Below are positions 35,441-44,169 of a DNA stretch of 64,000 nt, piece after piece. Below the pieces are notes generated by a model that ran no database searches, was not told the DNA's origin, and saw nothing but the letters and a program-made list of their open reading frames with translations. A program made the translations under genes and the position numbers. Numbering within the stretch: position 1 is the stretch's first letter; every line of letters starts with the position of its first letter. The DNA lies in NCBI RefSeq assembly GCF_014748335.1, contig NZ_JAAVIY010000007.1, forward strand, positions 119,514 to 183,513, given 5' to 3'. This DNA comes from Flavobacterium selenitireducens. GTDB lineage: Bacteria > Bacteroidota > Bacteroidia > Flavobacteriales > Flavobacteriaceae.

Positions 35441-37419
35441 AGCGAGCCATTTTCATCATCGTCTTTCTTTTTTGCGGATTCGTATCTGAAGCCCAAAAAA
35501 TGCAACTCGGAAAAGTCACCGTTGCCGAGCTCGGACAAAAAACGCATCAAATCGACACTTCGGCCGCCGCCGCGGTATTGTTCAGCAAAGCCAAGACGAC
35601 GTTCAAAATCGACAGGGAGCACCATTTCAAAGCCGTCCACGAATACAATGTGAAGATCAAGATTTACAAAAAAGAAGGTTTGGGGCAGGCCAATCAGGAA
35701 ATTGCATACTATATCGGCTACAAACAACTAAAGCCGGAACAGCTGAGAGTAGAGGATGCTGCGACGTACAACCTCGTCGGCGGACAGGTGAAAAGGACGA
35801 AAGTCAGTTCGTCTGAAGTTTTCAAGGAAAAAGTGAACGAATCCTGGAAAACGGCGACCGTCGTCTTTCCGGATGTGAAAATCGGGTCGATCATAGAATT
35901 CAAGTATACCGTCACCTCGGAAAATATCCACGCGTTCCCGAACTTTCGTTTCCAACGGTCGATTCCTGTCGACTATGCCGAATACGTCAGCGAAATTCCA
36001 GTCAATTACCAATACAAGATTTTGACGAATGGACTGTTTCCGATACAATCGAAAGTAGACACGAAATCCGGCAGCCAGAGTTTCGAAAACAAATACGGAC
36101 AAACCAATTCGCTTCAGTACACGCTGAAAGTGGTAACCCTTTCTGCCAGTGAGCTGCCCGCGTTGAAATCCGAAGATTACGTGGACAATGTCGACAATTA
36201 CCGGGCGTCGGTCGATCACGAACTCGAACTGATACAATTTCCTGACGCCCCGGTGCGCAATTTTTCCCAAACCTGGGAAAGCCTGACGCAAACGATTTAC
36301 AAGGATGAGGATTTTGGTGCCCAGATCAAAAAAGCCGAGTATTTCATGGATCCGCTAAAACGTGCCTTAGCCGGAACCGAGCCGAAAGCGGAACGCATGA
36401 AAAAGGTGTTTTCGCTCGTCCAGGATCGCATGAGCTGGAACAACCGAAATGGATTTTACACGGCTGATGGCGTTGAAAAAGCCTGGCTAAACCAGACCGG
36501 AAACGTGGCCGAGATCAACCTGATGCTGGTTGCGATGCTCAACATGGCCGGAGTTGAGACCTATCCGGTGCTCATCAGCACAATCGATCACGGCGTGCCG
36601 GCATTCCCTAACCAAACGTCGTTCAACTACGTCGTGGCCTGCGCAATCGTGGACGGGCGAAAAGTGCTGATGGACGCCTCCAACAAGTACACCACGCCGG
36701 GAATTGTTCCGGCGAAAATCCTCAACTGGAGCGGAAGGCTTGTGCGGCAGGACGGCAGTTCCGAAGAAATGTCATTGACCAAACCCGAACTGTCGAGGCG
36801 CTCGTATTCGCTTATGGGCGAAGTGCGGCCGGACGGAACCGTTCAAGGCAAGACGCGCGTCCAGATGTCTGAATTGGCAGGGTTTGAATTTCGCGAACGG
36901 TTTTCCGGAACCAACAAGGAGAGTTATGCCGAACGGCTCGAACAGTTGTATGACAATATCGAGATCGACAATTATGCGGTTGCCAATGAAAACCGGTCGA
37001 CCGATCCCGTTGTGGAAACGTTCGATTTTACGACTGCCAAACACTCCGAAGTCATCGGCGGAAAATTGTACATCGACCCGATGCTGTTCTTTTCGATGCA
37101 CGCCAATCCGTTTACCACCGAGGAACGGTTGATGCCGGTTTTTTTCGGCTATCCGCGACAGTCGCGTTATATCATCATCCTTAAAATTCCTGACGGATTT
37201 GCCGTCGAATCGTTGCCGGAATCGGTCAACATTACCACAGGCGAAAATGTCGTATCTTTCAGGCTCGCCTGCCAGACCGCTGGAAATTCCATTACGATTA
37301 GCGCGACTTACGAGACCGGACAAATGCTCGTAGGTTCCGGTTTCTATCCTAGTATCAAGGGTTTTTTCGGTGAGATGGTAGCGAAAGAAAAGCAAAAAAT
37401 CGTACTCAAAAAAGCCTGA
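35437..37419 (+). CDS. DUF3857 / transglutaminase-like secreted protein, catalytic Cys lost (Val), divergent copy
   Basis: A 660 aa paralog with Sec signal (cleavage near CGFVSEAQ). The nucleophile motif is QTGNVAEINLMLVAMLN (Val357), the His region is DHGVPAFPNQTSFNYVV, and the acid site is LMDASN. It lacks the catalytic Cys. The C-terminal tail is KQKIVLKKA, a variant of the tail in the two previous copies. It ends two bases before the mazG start. The repeated basic C-terminal tail could be a shared binding or sorting feature. Confidence 0.83.
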   Translation: MKRAIFIIVFLFCGFVSEAQKMQLGKVTVAELGQKTHQIDTSAAAAVLFSKAKTTFKIDREHHFKAVHEYNVKIKIYKKEGLGQANQEIAYYIGYKQLKPEQLRVEDAATYNLVGGQVKRTKVSSSEVFKEKVNESWKTATVVFPDVKIGSIIEFKYTVTSENIHAFPNFRFQRSIPVDYAEYVSEIPVNYQYKILTNGLFPIQSKVDTKSGSQSFENKYGQTNSLQYTLKVVTLSASELPALKSEDYVDNVDNYRASVDHELELIQFPDAPVRNFSQTWESLTQTIYKDEDFGAQIKKAEYFMDPLKRALAGTEPKAERMKKVFSLVQDRMSWNNRNGFYTADGVEKAWLNQTGNVAEINLMLVAMLNMAGVETYPVLISTIDHGVPAFPNQTSFNYVVACAIVDGRKVLMDASNKYTTPGIVPAKILNWSGRLVRQDGSSEEMSLTKPELSRRSYSLMGEVRPDGTVQGKTRVQMSELAGFEFRERFSGTNKESYAERLEQLYDNIEIDNYAVANENRSTDPVVETFDFTTAKHSEVIGGKLYIDPMLFFSMHANPFTTEERLMPVFFGYPRQSRYIIILKIPDGFAVESLPESVNITTGENVVSFRLACQTAGNSITISATYETGQMLVGSGFYPSIKGFFGEMVAKEKQKIVLKKA

Positions 37420-37420
37420 C

Positions 37421-37747
37421 ATGGATATCAAGAATGCCCAAATCGATGTTGACAATTGGATCAAGGACCACGGCGTCCGCTATTTCAACGAGCTTACGAA
37501 CATGGCCCAGCTCACCGAGGAAGTTGGGGAAGTGGCCCGCATCATCGCGCGTCGTTACGGAGAACAGTCCGAAAAGGAAAGTGACAAGGACAAAGACCTT
37601 GGCGAGGAATTGGCCGATGTGGTATTTGTCGTACTTTGCCTGGCCAACCAAACCGGCGTGGATCTCCAGGCTGCTTTCGACAAAAAAATGGACTTGAAAA
37701 CCAAACGCGACCACGATCGCCATCACCAAAATGAAAAGTTGAGATGA
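37421..37747 (+). CDS. MazG-type nucleotide pyrophosphohydrolase
   Basis: A 108 aa all-alpha NTP pyrophosphatase domain. The metal-binding EExxE pattern is seen in LTEEVGEVARIIARRYGE and the partner acids in LGEELADVVFVVLCLA. These enzymes hydrolyse (d)NTPs to monophosphates for pool cleaning. It starts two bases after the last DUF3857 gene and is followed by an intrinsic terminator at 37784-37808. Confidence 0.88.
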   Translation: MDIKNAQIDVDNWIKDHGVRYFNELTNMAQLTEEVGEVARIIARRYGEQSEKESDKDKDLGEELADVVFVVLCLANQTGVDLQAAFDKKMDLKTKRDHDRHHQNEKLR

Positions 37748-37783
37748 GGCCTGCGCCACAATTTTTACATAAAAAAGCGAAAG

Positions 37784-37808
37784 GCCGTCCGGATGAGGCG
37801 GCTTTTTT
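37784..37808 (+). terminator. Intrinsic terminator after mazG
   Basis: GCCGTC (37784-37789) pairs with GGCGGC (37797-37802), one G-U pair, seven-base loop, followed by six T. The last T is also the first base of the aroA -7 box. Confidence 0.75.
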
Positions 37809-37815
37809 ATTTTTG
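37808..37815 (+). promoter_or_regulatory. -7 promoter element of aroA
   Basis: TATTTTTG matches TAnnTTTG and lies 16 bases before the ATG at 37832. It starts where the upstream terminator's T tract ends. Confidence 0.5.
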
Positions 37816-37831
37816 TACCTTACTTTACGCT

Positions 37832-39061
37832 ATGAAAATCGCCATTGAGAAGTCGCAAATCGCGATCGAATCACGTCTTTTTATCACGGGAAGCAAATCT
37901 GAAACCAACCGCTTGCTGCTGCTACAGGCGTTGTATCCTGAAATTGCTATCGAGAACGCTTCGGAATCCGATGATTCACACGCCATGAGAAACGCGCTTT
38001 CGGCCACATCCGAGGTAATCGACATCCACCACGCGGGGACGGCAATGCGTTTCCTGACCGCCTACTTTTCGATACAGGAAAACCGAACGGTAACCTTGAC
38101 GGGATCGCAGCGCATGCAGGAACGTCCGATCAGGATATTGGTGGAGGCGTTGCGCCAACTGGGCGCTCAGATCGACTATGTGAAAAACGAGGGTTTCCCG
38201 CCGCTAAAAATTGTCGGCAAAAAGCTCAACGCGAATAAAGTGACGCTCGACGCCGGAGTCAGCAGCCAATATATTTCGGCTTTATTGCTTATCGCGCCCA
38301 AACTCGGGAACGGGCTCGAGATCAGACTTGAAGGCGTCGTGACATCTGTCCCTTACCTTAAGATGACGTTGGCGCTACTTAAAGAGCTTGGCGTGGAGTG
38401 CGCTTTCGCGGATAACCGAATCGCTGTCAAACCGGCAAACGAGATCAAAAAAACCAAACTCGTCGTGGAATCGGACTGGTCGTCGGCCTCTTATTTTTAT
38501 TCGATCGTGGCGCTTTCGCACATTGGGACGCGAATCGAATTGTCCTCGTTTAAAGCCGATAGCCTCCAGGGCGACAGCGCACTTGACAGGATTTATCAAG
38601 ACTTTGGCGTCGTCACGTCGTATTCGGCGAACAGCATCGTTTTGCGAAAAGCAGCCGAGTGTCGTTTTTCTGAAGTCAATTACGATTTGAGCCCTACGCC
38701 GGACATCGCCCAAACCATTGCCGTGACCTGCTTCGGGTTAGGTATCGGTTGTAGGCTCGAAGGACTTCACACGTTGAAGATAAAGGAAACGGATCGGCTC
38801 GAAGCCCTCAAAACCGAGCTGTCGAAATTTGGTGCCAAGACCGAGGTGACGCACGACAGCTTGTCGTTGGCCGCATCGCAAACGATTGTCCCGAACGTAA
38901 CCGTGGACACTTACAACGATCATCGCATGGCCATGGCTTTCGCACCGTTGGGCCTTCGCACGTCTGTGGCGATCAACGATGCCGAGGTCGTCACCAAATC
39001 GTTCCCGACATTTTGGAGTGATTTGCAAAAGCTGGGATTTACGTTGGAGCGCTATATCTGA
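37832..39061 (+). CDS. aroA: 3-phosphoshikimate 1-carboxyvinyltransferase (EPSP synthase)
   Basis: A 409 aa enzyme joining shikimate-3-phosphate and PEP. Evidence includes ITGSKSETNRLLLLQAL, the GTAMRFLTA loop, LTGSQRMQERPI, SSQYISALLLIAP, SPTPDIAQT and the catalytic DRLEALKTEL, YNDHRMAMAFAPLG. The N-terminal GSKSETNR differs from the usual LPGSKSxTNR, as in the flavobacterial variant. The start at 37832 (MKIAIEKSQ) is chosen over an upstream in-frame ATG, because the -7 element lies between them. It shares the region with the other aromatic genes but is a separate unit. Confidence 0.94.
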   Translation: MKIAIEKSQIAIESRLFITGSKSETNRLLLLQALYPEIAIENASESDDSHAMRNALSATSEVIDIHHAGTAMRFLTAYFSIQENRTVTLTGSQRMQERPIRILVEALRQLGAQIDYVKNEGFPPLKIVGKKLNANKVTLDAGVSSQYISALLLIAPKLGNGLEIRLEGVVTSVPYLKMTLALLKELGVECAFADNRIAVKPANEIKKTKLVVESDWSSASYFYSIVALSHIGTRIELSSFKADSLQGDSALDRIYQDFGVVTSYSANSIVLRKAAECRFSEVNYDLSPTPDIAQTIAVTCFGLGIGCRLEGLHTLKIKETDRLEALKTELSKFGAKTEVTHDSLSLAASQTIVPNVTVDTYNDHRMAMAFAPLGLRTSVAINDAEVVTKSFPTFWSDLQKLGFTLERYI

Positions 39062-39079
39062 AACTGGCTTGAAACTGCA

Positions 39080-39110
39080 TTTGCGAGTGTCCGAAAAAGG
39101 GATACTTTTG
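39080..39110 (+). promoter_or_regulatory. Promoter of 39133-39786
   Basis: TTTG (39080-39083) and TACTTTTG (39103-39110), 19-base spacer, 23 bases before the ATG. Confidence 0.6.
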
Positions 39111-39132
39111 CGCTACCAACCAATATCCGAAT

Positions 39133-39786
39133 ATGAAAAACACTGTTTTAACTGCCTTGATGCTAGGCGCGTTGCCTTTGTTTGCCCAGGACACGATCGT
39201 CAAGCGCAATAATGAAATCATCCTTGGGAAAGTAATTGAAGTGCGCGCCAGTGATGTGCTTTACAACAAGCATGATAACGCCGGCGGAGCCAAATTTGCG
39301 ATCGACAAGAAACAACTTTCGGAAATTAATTACGCCAACGGGACATCTGAGGATTATTCCGGATTCGAAGGCGAGACCGGAGCATTAAAAAAGCGATCGG
39401 AAAGCGATACGAGAGACTACATCGTGCGCATGATAAACGAGTTCGGGTTTCAAAGAGGATCGGACAAAAGACGTCTCAAAGCCTCTTTTGAAGGCGATGT
39501 GATGCGCATCGTGGTCATGAACAAAAAAGGAAAACCGGTTGACGAGGGCGAGCTTTACGATATTTCGACAGCATTCAAATTCCAGGCTATCGACAGGCGG
39601 GAAAACAACATCGGCATTCTCAATATATGGGTGAATGAGGTGGACGACGTCAGGAAAACGGATCCGAGAAAAGTCAAATTGCTCATCGAGATGCGCGACC
39701 AGGACGCCGCACACGAATTGCGACAGGCCTTCGTACATCTGCGTCAGCTCCAAAAGGAATCCAAAGTCAAAATCGAGAAATTTTAA
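39133..39786 (+). CDS. Secreted protein of unknown function
   Basis: A 217 aa protein with a Sec signal peptide (LTALMLGALPLFAQ). The first mature part, IVKRNNEIILGKVIEVRASD and YNKHDNAGG, is a short beta-barrel-like stretch often seen in Bacteroidota secreted proteins. The C-terminal half is a mixed alpha/beta stretch rich in Lys and Glu with no catalytic motif. It has its own promoter between aroA and queA. No function is proposed. Confidence 0.7.
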   Translation: MKNTVLTALMLGALPLFAQDTIVKRNNEIILGKVIEVRASDVLYNKHDNAGGAKFAIDKKQLSEINYANGTSEDYSGFEGETGALKKRSESDTRDYIVRMINEFGFQRGSDKRRLKASFEGDVMRIVVMNKKGKPVDEGELYDISTAFKFQAIDRRENNIGILNIWVNEVDDVRKTDPRKVKLLIEMRDQDAAHELRQAFVHLRQLQKESKVKIEKF

Positions 39787-39836
39787 GCTGTGCGCACCTG
39801 CGTTTGCTGACATTTCCAAATTACTTGCGAAAACAC

Positions 39837-39868
39837 TTGACAACGCCTATCCGGCAGCCGTATATTTG
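39837..39868 (+). promoter_or_regulatory. Promoter of queA
   Basis: TTG (39837-39839) and TATATTTG (39861-39868), 21-base spacer. Confidence 0.5.
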
Positions 39869-39923
39869 CATCCGCAAGTTTAAGCCTTTTTGTAACCTTA
39901 ATCCTTAAACGGCGCCTCCTTAC

Positions 39924-40973
39924 ATGAAATTATCACATTTCAATTTCAATCTTCCCAAAGAACTTTTAGCGGAATATCCGGCAGAGAACAGGGATGAGTC
40001 ACGCCTTATGGTCGTGGATCGCAAGAAAAAAACAATCGAGCACAAAATGTTCAAGGACCTTATCGACTATTTCGATGACGGCGACGTGCTCATTTTGAAC
40101 AATACCAAAGTTTTCCCGGCGCGTTTGTACGGAAACAAAGAAAAAACGGGAGCCAGGATCGAAGTGTTTTTGCTGCGCGAACTCAATTCGGAGCAGCGTT
40201 TGTGGGATGTTTTGGTCGACCCGGCGAGAAAGATCAGGATCGGGAATAAATTGTATTTCGGTGACGATGATTCGCTTGTGGCGGAAGTTATCGACAATAC
40301 GACGTCACGCGGACGAACGTTGCGTTTCCTTTACGATGGATCGTACGACGAATTCCGCAACAAACTGACGGAACTCGGTGAAACGCCGATCCCGAAATAC
40401 ATCAACCGCGAAGTCGTTCCGGAAGATGCCGAACGCTACCAGACGATCTACGCCAAGGAAGAAGGTGCCGTTGCCGCACCAACAGCAGGATTGCACTTTT
40501 CGAAGCACTTGTTGAAGCGTCTTGAAATCAAGGGTGTCGATTTTGCGGAAGTCACGCTACACGTCGGTTTAGGGACGTTCAACCCGGTTGAGGTCGAGGA
40601 TCTTTCGAAACACAAAATGGATTCGGAAGAACTTAAAATCACACAGGAAGCTTGCGACACGGTAAACAACGCGATCGCAAAACGCAAGAAGATCTGCGCA
40701 GTCGGAACAACGACGATGCGCGCTATCGAAAGTTCTGTTTCTTCGAACAGGACGCTCAATCCTTATGACGGTTGGACGAATAAGTTTATTTTCCCTCCGT
40801 ATGATTTTTCGATCGCCGACTGTATGATCACGAATTTCCACACACCAAAGTCGACGTTGTTGATGATGATTTCCGCATTTACGGGACACGATTTGATGAA
40901 AAAAGCATATGACGAAGCCATCAAGGAAGGGTACAAATTTTACTCTTACGGAGATGCGATGTTGATTATTTAA
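39924..40973 (+). CDS. queA: S-adenosylmethionine:tRNA ribosyltransferase-isomerase
   Basis: A 349 aa enzyme that transfers the ribose of SAM to preQ1 in tRNA, making epoxyqueuosine. Family motifs are [70 protein letters not shown] and [18 protein letters not shown]. queE for the same pathway is at 57460-58092 in this window but far away. An intrinsic terminator follows at 41015-41043. Confidence 0.96.
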   Translation: MKLSHFNFNLPKELLAEYPAENRDESRLMVVDRKKKTIEHKMFKDLIDYFDDGDVLILNNTKVFPARLYGNKEKTGARIEVFLLRELNSEQRLWDVLVDPARKIRIGNKLYFGDDDSLVAEVIDNTTSRGRTLRFLYDGSYDEFRNKLTELGETPIPKYINREVVPEDAERYQTIYAKEEGAVAAPTAGLHFSKHLLKRLEIKGVDFAEVTLHVGLGTFNPVEVEDLSKHKMDSEELKITQEACDTVNNAIAKRKKICAVGTTTMRAIESSVSSNRTLNPYDGWTNKFIFPPYDFSIADCMITNFHTPKSTLLMMISAFTGHDLMKKAYDEAIKEGYKFYSYGDAMLII

Positions 40974-41014
40974 GCGTCTGGGCGGTTGAGTTACCGCGCT
41001 AAACCAATATAGAA

Positions 41015-41043
41015 GTCCCGTTCAATTGAGCGGGATTTTTTTT
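41015..41043 (+). terminator. Intrinsic terminator after queA
   Basis: TCCCG (41016-41020) pairs with CGGGA (41031-41035) with a further CAATTG-centred loop, followed by eight T. Confidence 0.75.
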
Positions 41044-41185
41044 GGATAAGGGTGGCGACCTTGAAAAGTTAAAGTTTGGTTTGTAAAAAAAGCCGCCACC
41101 ACCCACCCGTAAATTTCGCCGGATTTCCACTTACTCCGCTACAGAAAAACTGTAAAAAATCTTAAAAAAACGCCACCAATCAGCA

Positions 41186-41212
41186 CAAAAAATCCCGCCT
41201 GTTAAACGGGAT
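41186..41212 (-). terminator. Intrinsic terminator of the metallophosphoesterase gene
   Basis: On the minus strand AATCCCG (41212-41206) pairs with CGGGATT (41197-41191), followed by a T run. The gap 41044-41278 holds no gene. Confidence 0.7.
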
Positions 41213-41278
41213 TTTCAGCTTATAATCAAATCAGTAACTCATCTCAAGGCCAAGCGCCTCGGATCAAGCCTCCATCGC

Positions 41279-44014
41279 TCACTTTACCACCATCTTAACG
41301 GTATACACCTTATTCGACTGGATCTTCAACACATAAGTTCCCGTCGGCAAACTATTGTTGATGAGCGAGTAATTATAGTCGTGGATGTTGCTCGAGGTAT
41401 AAAACAAATTCCCCATCATATCGAAAATATCGATTTTCTCAATTGGATATTGCGACTTGATAAAGGTGCGTTCCCCAGCTTTGGCCGGATTCGGGTAGAC
41501 GCGAACGCCGTTTTGAGAAGATGTGTCGGGAATGCCCAATTGATCCTCCACGACAAACGCAATGCGGTTCGAGACTTCGTTATAAGAATCGTTGGTAAAC
41601 ATCACGATAAAGTAAGCCCCTTCCTGGGTTGGTAAATATTCGTCCGGAATGGTTTTCGCGCCCTCGGCCAAACCGTCAAAATAGGTATAACTCACCAACT
41701 CGTCCACATTCGGATCGTCGCCTTCGTGGTAAATGCCGAGCCAATCCTTGATGATTCCCGGTGCGTCCGTCCAGGTCGCGATGATATTCTCGTTGAGGTT
41801 GTAAACCGTTTTGTTGATCGCCAGTTCGGTAATCTGGTCGCCAACCTGGAAGAACACTTTTTCTCCTACGGTATCGTATCCGTCCTGAAGAAAATACTGC
41901 ACGTAATAATAGCCATCGGCCAATCCGTTGAACGTAAAACTACCCGAAGTGCCGTTGCAATAATTCCATCTGGTAGAATTTACCGAGCCAGGAGTTTGTC
42001 CGACTTTATAAATCCCGATCCAATCCAAATTCAGGTTCGGGCCGTTCGAGAAAGTCACCGTCACCGCGCTTCCCGTCGGATATGCCGCCTGATTCGTCGA
42101 CACGTTGACAAATGGCCCTACATAAAATTGTTTGCGCTCGGCAATTTCGGTATAACCATCGTTCTCCATCAAGGTCGCGTAATAACGGCCAGGCTGCGTC
42201 AATCCTGATGTGAAGATGTGGGACCCGCTGATATTTCCGTTTGTGTAAGCCCAAATCGTAGAAGGCGTCGCGCTTCCCGGATTTTGTCCGTTTTTGTAAA
42301 TCCCGATCCAATCCGTGCTGTTGCCAGGCGTATCCGAAAACGAAACTTCTATAGGCGTATTCGGCATATAGGCAATCGTATCGAGCTGGATTTGGGTGTT
42401 GGCGAATGTACTGTTGATGATGTTGAACGACTTTGTCGTGCTCCACGGCGACCAATTCAGGTTTTTGTCGCGATGGCGCGCCTTGATGAAATACAAACCA
42501 TTCGGGAGCGATCCCGTCGGAAGCGTCAGTTTGGTGATGTCGACGCCGAGATTGACGTTCGCCGTTGAATCGACCTGGGTTCCTACCGAGCCGAACAAAT
42601 CCTCGAAATCGCGATACACGTCTTTTTCGACGATGCTGAAGTTTTCGGTTTTCCCGATCATAAACTGGGTCGAGTTCAATTCCTGGTTCGTAGTAGTCGC
42701 ATAAGCGGACGTTTCGACCGTCAGCGGCAACTCGACGTCGTTTCCTGAAAGTGCCGACGTGATCTCCGGTTGGTTTGGAGCGGCCAATCCCAAATGACGG
42801 TGGAATTCGTCCATCAATTGGTTGTCCTTGTGTTGGTAAATGCTTCCGATGGAATATGCTTCTACATTGAAAGTGCCGTTTGCCACGTCGATATCGATAA
42901 TTTGGTAAATCCAGTTCGAGATCGTTTTTTGAACGTCTTCGAAATTCTGCTCCACGGCCATTCCCCAATATTGGTCCCAAGCCACGCCGCCTGAAATGAT
43001 CTGGTACGTCGGCGTGTTTTTCAATTGGCCGCGGTGGTACAAATGATGATGTGCCCCAATGTGAAGAATGTGTTTCGGAGATGTCGTCAGGATCGGCATA
43101 GCATTGTTGCGTACCCATTGTGAAATGTCGCCCACGTATTGCTCCGCCTGATACGGACGGTGTCCGAGCGAAATGATCCATTGCACGGTCTCATCGTTGT
43201 TGGCCGCTTCCACGACGTTCGCCACCCACGCCAATTGCTGGGCGCTGGTGTGTTCGGTATCCATGGCGATGAACAACGTATTCCCGACTTGGTTGGCGTA
43301 GTAATTCTCGGTTCCCGAGTCGATGCCCTGATATGTCATGTCGTCGAGAACATAATGGTTGTAATAGGCGTTCATGCCAAGCGTGCCGTAGGTTTCGTGG
43401 TTCCCGACGAGCGTCGAGATGGGCAAATAACCGGACAATTGCTTGTTCTTCTTGAAATGGACGTTTTCGTAGTGATCCAACGTTCCGACATCGACCTGGT
43501 CGCCCACCATGACGGTCATCGCAATGTTGTCGGCAGGATCGAGGTTCGCGCCCCATTTCTGCGCGATCTTGCGTTTTGCGGCACTCACGAGTGTATCGAA
43601 ACGCGGCACGTTGCGCATTTGGTTGTCGCCCAAAACGAGAAAGCGCAAATGGCCGTCTGCCGTAGCGGCTTGCCCCGGAAGCGGCATCGTCTTGAACGAA
43701 TAGACCTGGGATTCCATAGCGCCCGTTTTGATCTTGTAGAAATATTTCGTGTTCGGCTGGAGGTTCTCGATTTTAGCCGAGTGGAAATAATAATTGTTGT
43801 TGTAACCCGTATCGTTGAAGATCTGGTTCGTGCCCGTTACGGTATTCGTCAGCGCATCCGCGGAAGCGCCGAACATCACAGTGGTTTCGGGATTCTCGGA
43901 TGTTTTCCAATTGACGTAAATCGAAGTCGGTTTTGCCGATTGCAAATACGGAAACAATTCCTGCGCCTGCACATAAGCGGAGCAAAGCAGTAAGAGAGCG
44001 TAAATTTTTTTCAT
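41279..44014 (-). CDS. Secreted metallophosphoesterase with three DWIGIY repeats and T9SS sorting domain
   Basis: A 911 aa exported protein (signal peptide to VQAQ). An N-terminal purple-acid-phosphatase-type fibronectin domain is followed by the calcineurin-like core with metal ligands in LGDNQMRN, VGDQVD, GNHETY, LGHRPYQ and GAHHHLYH. After a linker, three beta-sandwich repeats of about 90 residues each carry DWIGIYKNGQNPGS, DWIGIYKVGQTPGS and DWLGIYHEGDDPN. The last 80 residues form a type A T9SS sorting domain (VRVYPNPAKAGERTF, then LPTGTYVLKIQSNKVYTVKM). It is thus secreted through the gliding-linked type IX system and likely cell-surface attached. The phosphate substrate is unknown. Confidence 0.86.
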   Translation of the reverse strand: MKKIYALLLLCSAYVQAQELFPYLQSAKPTSIYVNWKTSENPETTVMFGASADALTNTVTGTNQIFNDTGYNNNYYFHSAKIENLQPNTKYFYKIKTGAMESQVYSFKTMPLPGQAATADGHLRFLVLGDNQMRNVPRFDTLVSAAKRKIAQKWGANLDPADNIAMTVMVGDQVDVGTLDHYENVHFKKNKQLSGYLPISTLVGNHETYGTLGMNAYYNHYVLDDMTYQGIDSGTENYYANQVGNTLFIAMDTEHTSAQQLAWVANVVEAANNDETVQWIISLGHRPYQAEQYVGDISQWVRNNAMPILTTSPKHILHIGAHHHLYHRGQLKNTPTYQIISGGVAWDQYWGMAVEQNFEDVQKTISNWIYQIIDIDVANGTFNVEAYSIGSIYQHKDNQLMDEFHRHLGLAAPNQPEITSALSGNDVELPLTVETSAYATTTNQELNSTQFMIGKTENFSIVEKDVYRDFEDLFGSVGTQVDSTANVNLGVDITKLTLPTGSLPNGLYFIKARHRDKNLNWSPWSTTKSFNIINSTFANTQIQLDTIAYMPNTPIEVSFSDTPGNSTDWIGIYKNGQNPGSATPSTIWAYTNGNISGSHIFTSGLTQPGRYYATLMENDGYTEIAERKQFYVGPFVNVSTNQAAYPTGSAVTVTFSNGPNLNLDWIGIYKVGQTPGSVNSTRWNYCNGTSGSFTFNGLADGYYYVQYFLQDGYDTVGEKVFFQVGDQITELAINKTVYNLNENIIATWTDAPGIIKDWLGIYHEGDDPNVDELVSYTYFDGLAEGAKTIPDEYLPTQEGAYFIVMFTNDSYNEVSNRIAFVVEDQLGIPDTSSQNGVRVYPNPAKAGERTFIKSQYPIEKIDIFDMMGNLFYTSSNIHDYNYSLINNSLPTGTYVLKIQSNKVYTVKMVVK

Positions 44015-44033
44015 GTAGTTGTGGATTTGGCGG

Positions 44034-44041
44034 CAAAAGTA
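44034..44041 (-). promoter_or_regulatory. -7 element of the metallophosphoesterase gene
   Basis: TACTTTTG on the minus strand, 19 bases before its ATG at 44014. Confidence 0.5.
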
Positions 44042-44139
44042 GGAGGGGCGTTTTCCGCAACCGTTAGGTTTGGATTAGCAATTCGTTAATAATTACTAAT
44101 GACTGGTAGTGATATTCAAACAAAAAACGACAACCAATT

Positions 44140-44151
44140 CGTAAATTTACG
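44140..44151. promoter_or_regulatory. Perfect 12-bp palindrome before kynU
   Basis: CGTAAATTTACG overlaps the -7-like TAAATTTA 18 bases before the kynU ATG, a place where a repressor would block transcription. Confidence 0.45.
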
Positions 44152-44169
44152 CCCACAACAACTACAAAC

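Noticed and set aside
42006..43181. 391-codon frame in another phase of the metallophosphoesterase gene
   Set aside because: The overlapping gene has metal ligands, repeats and a sorting domain; this frame has a skewed Arg-rich composition.
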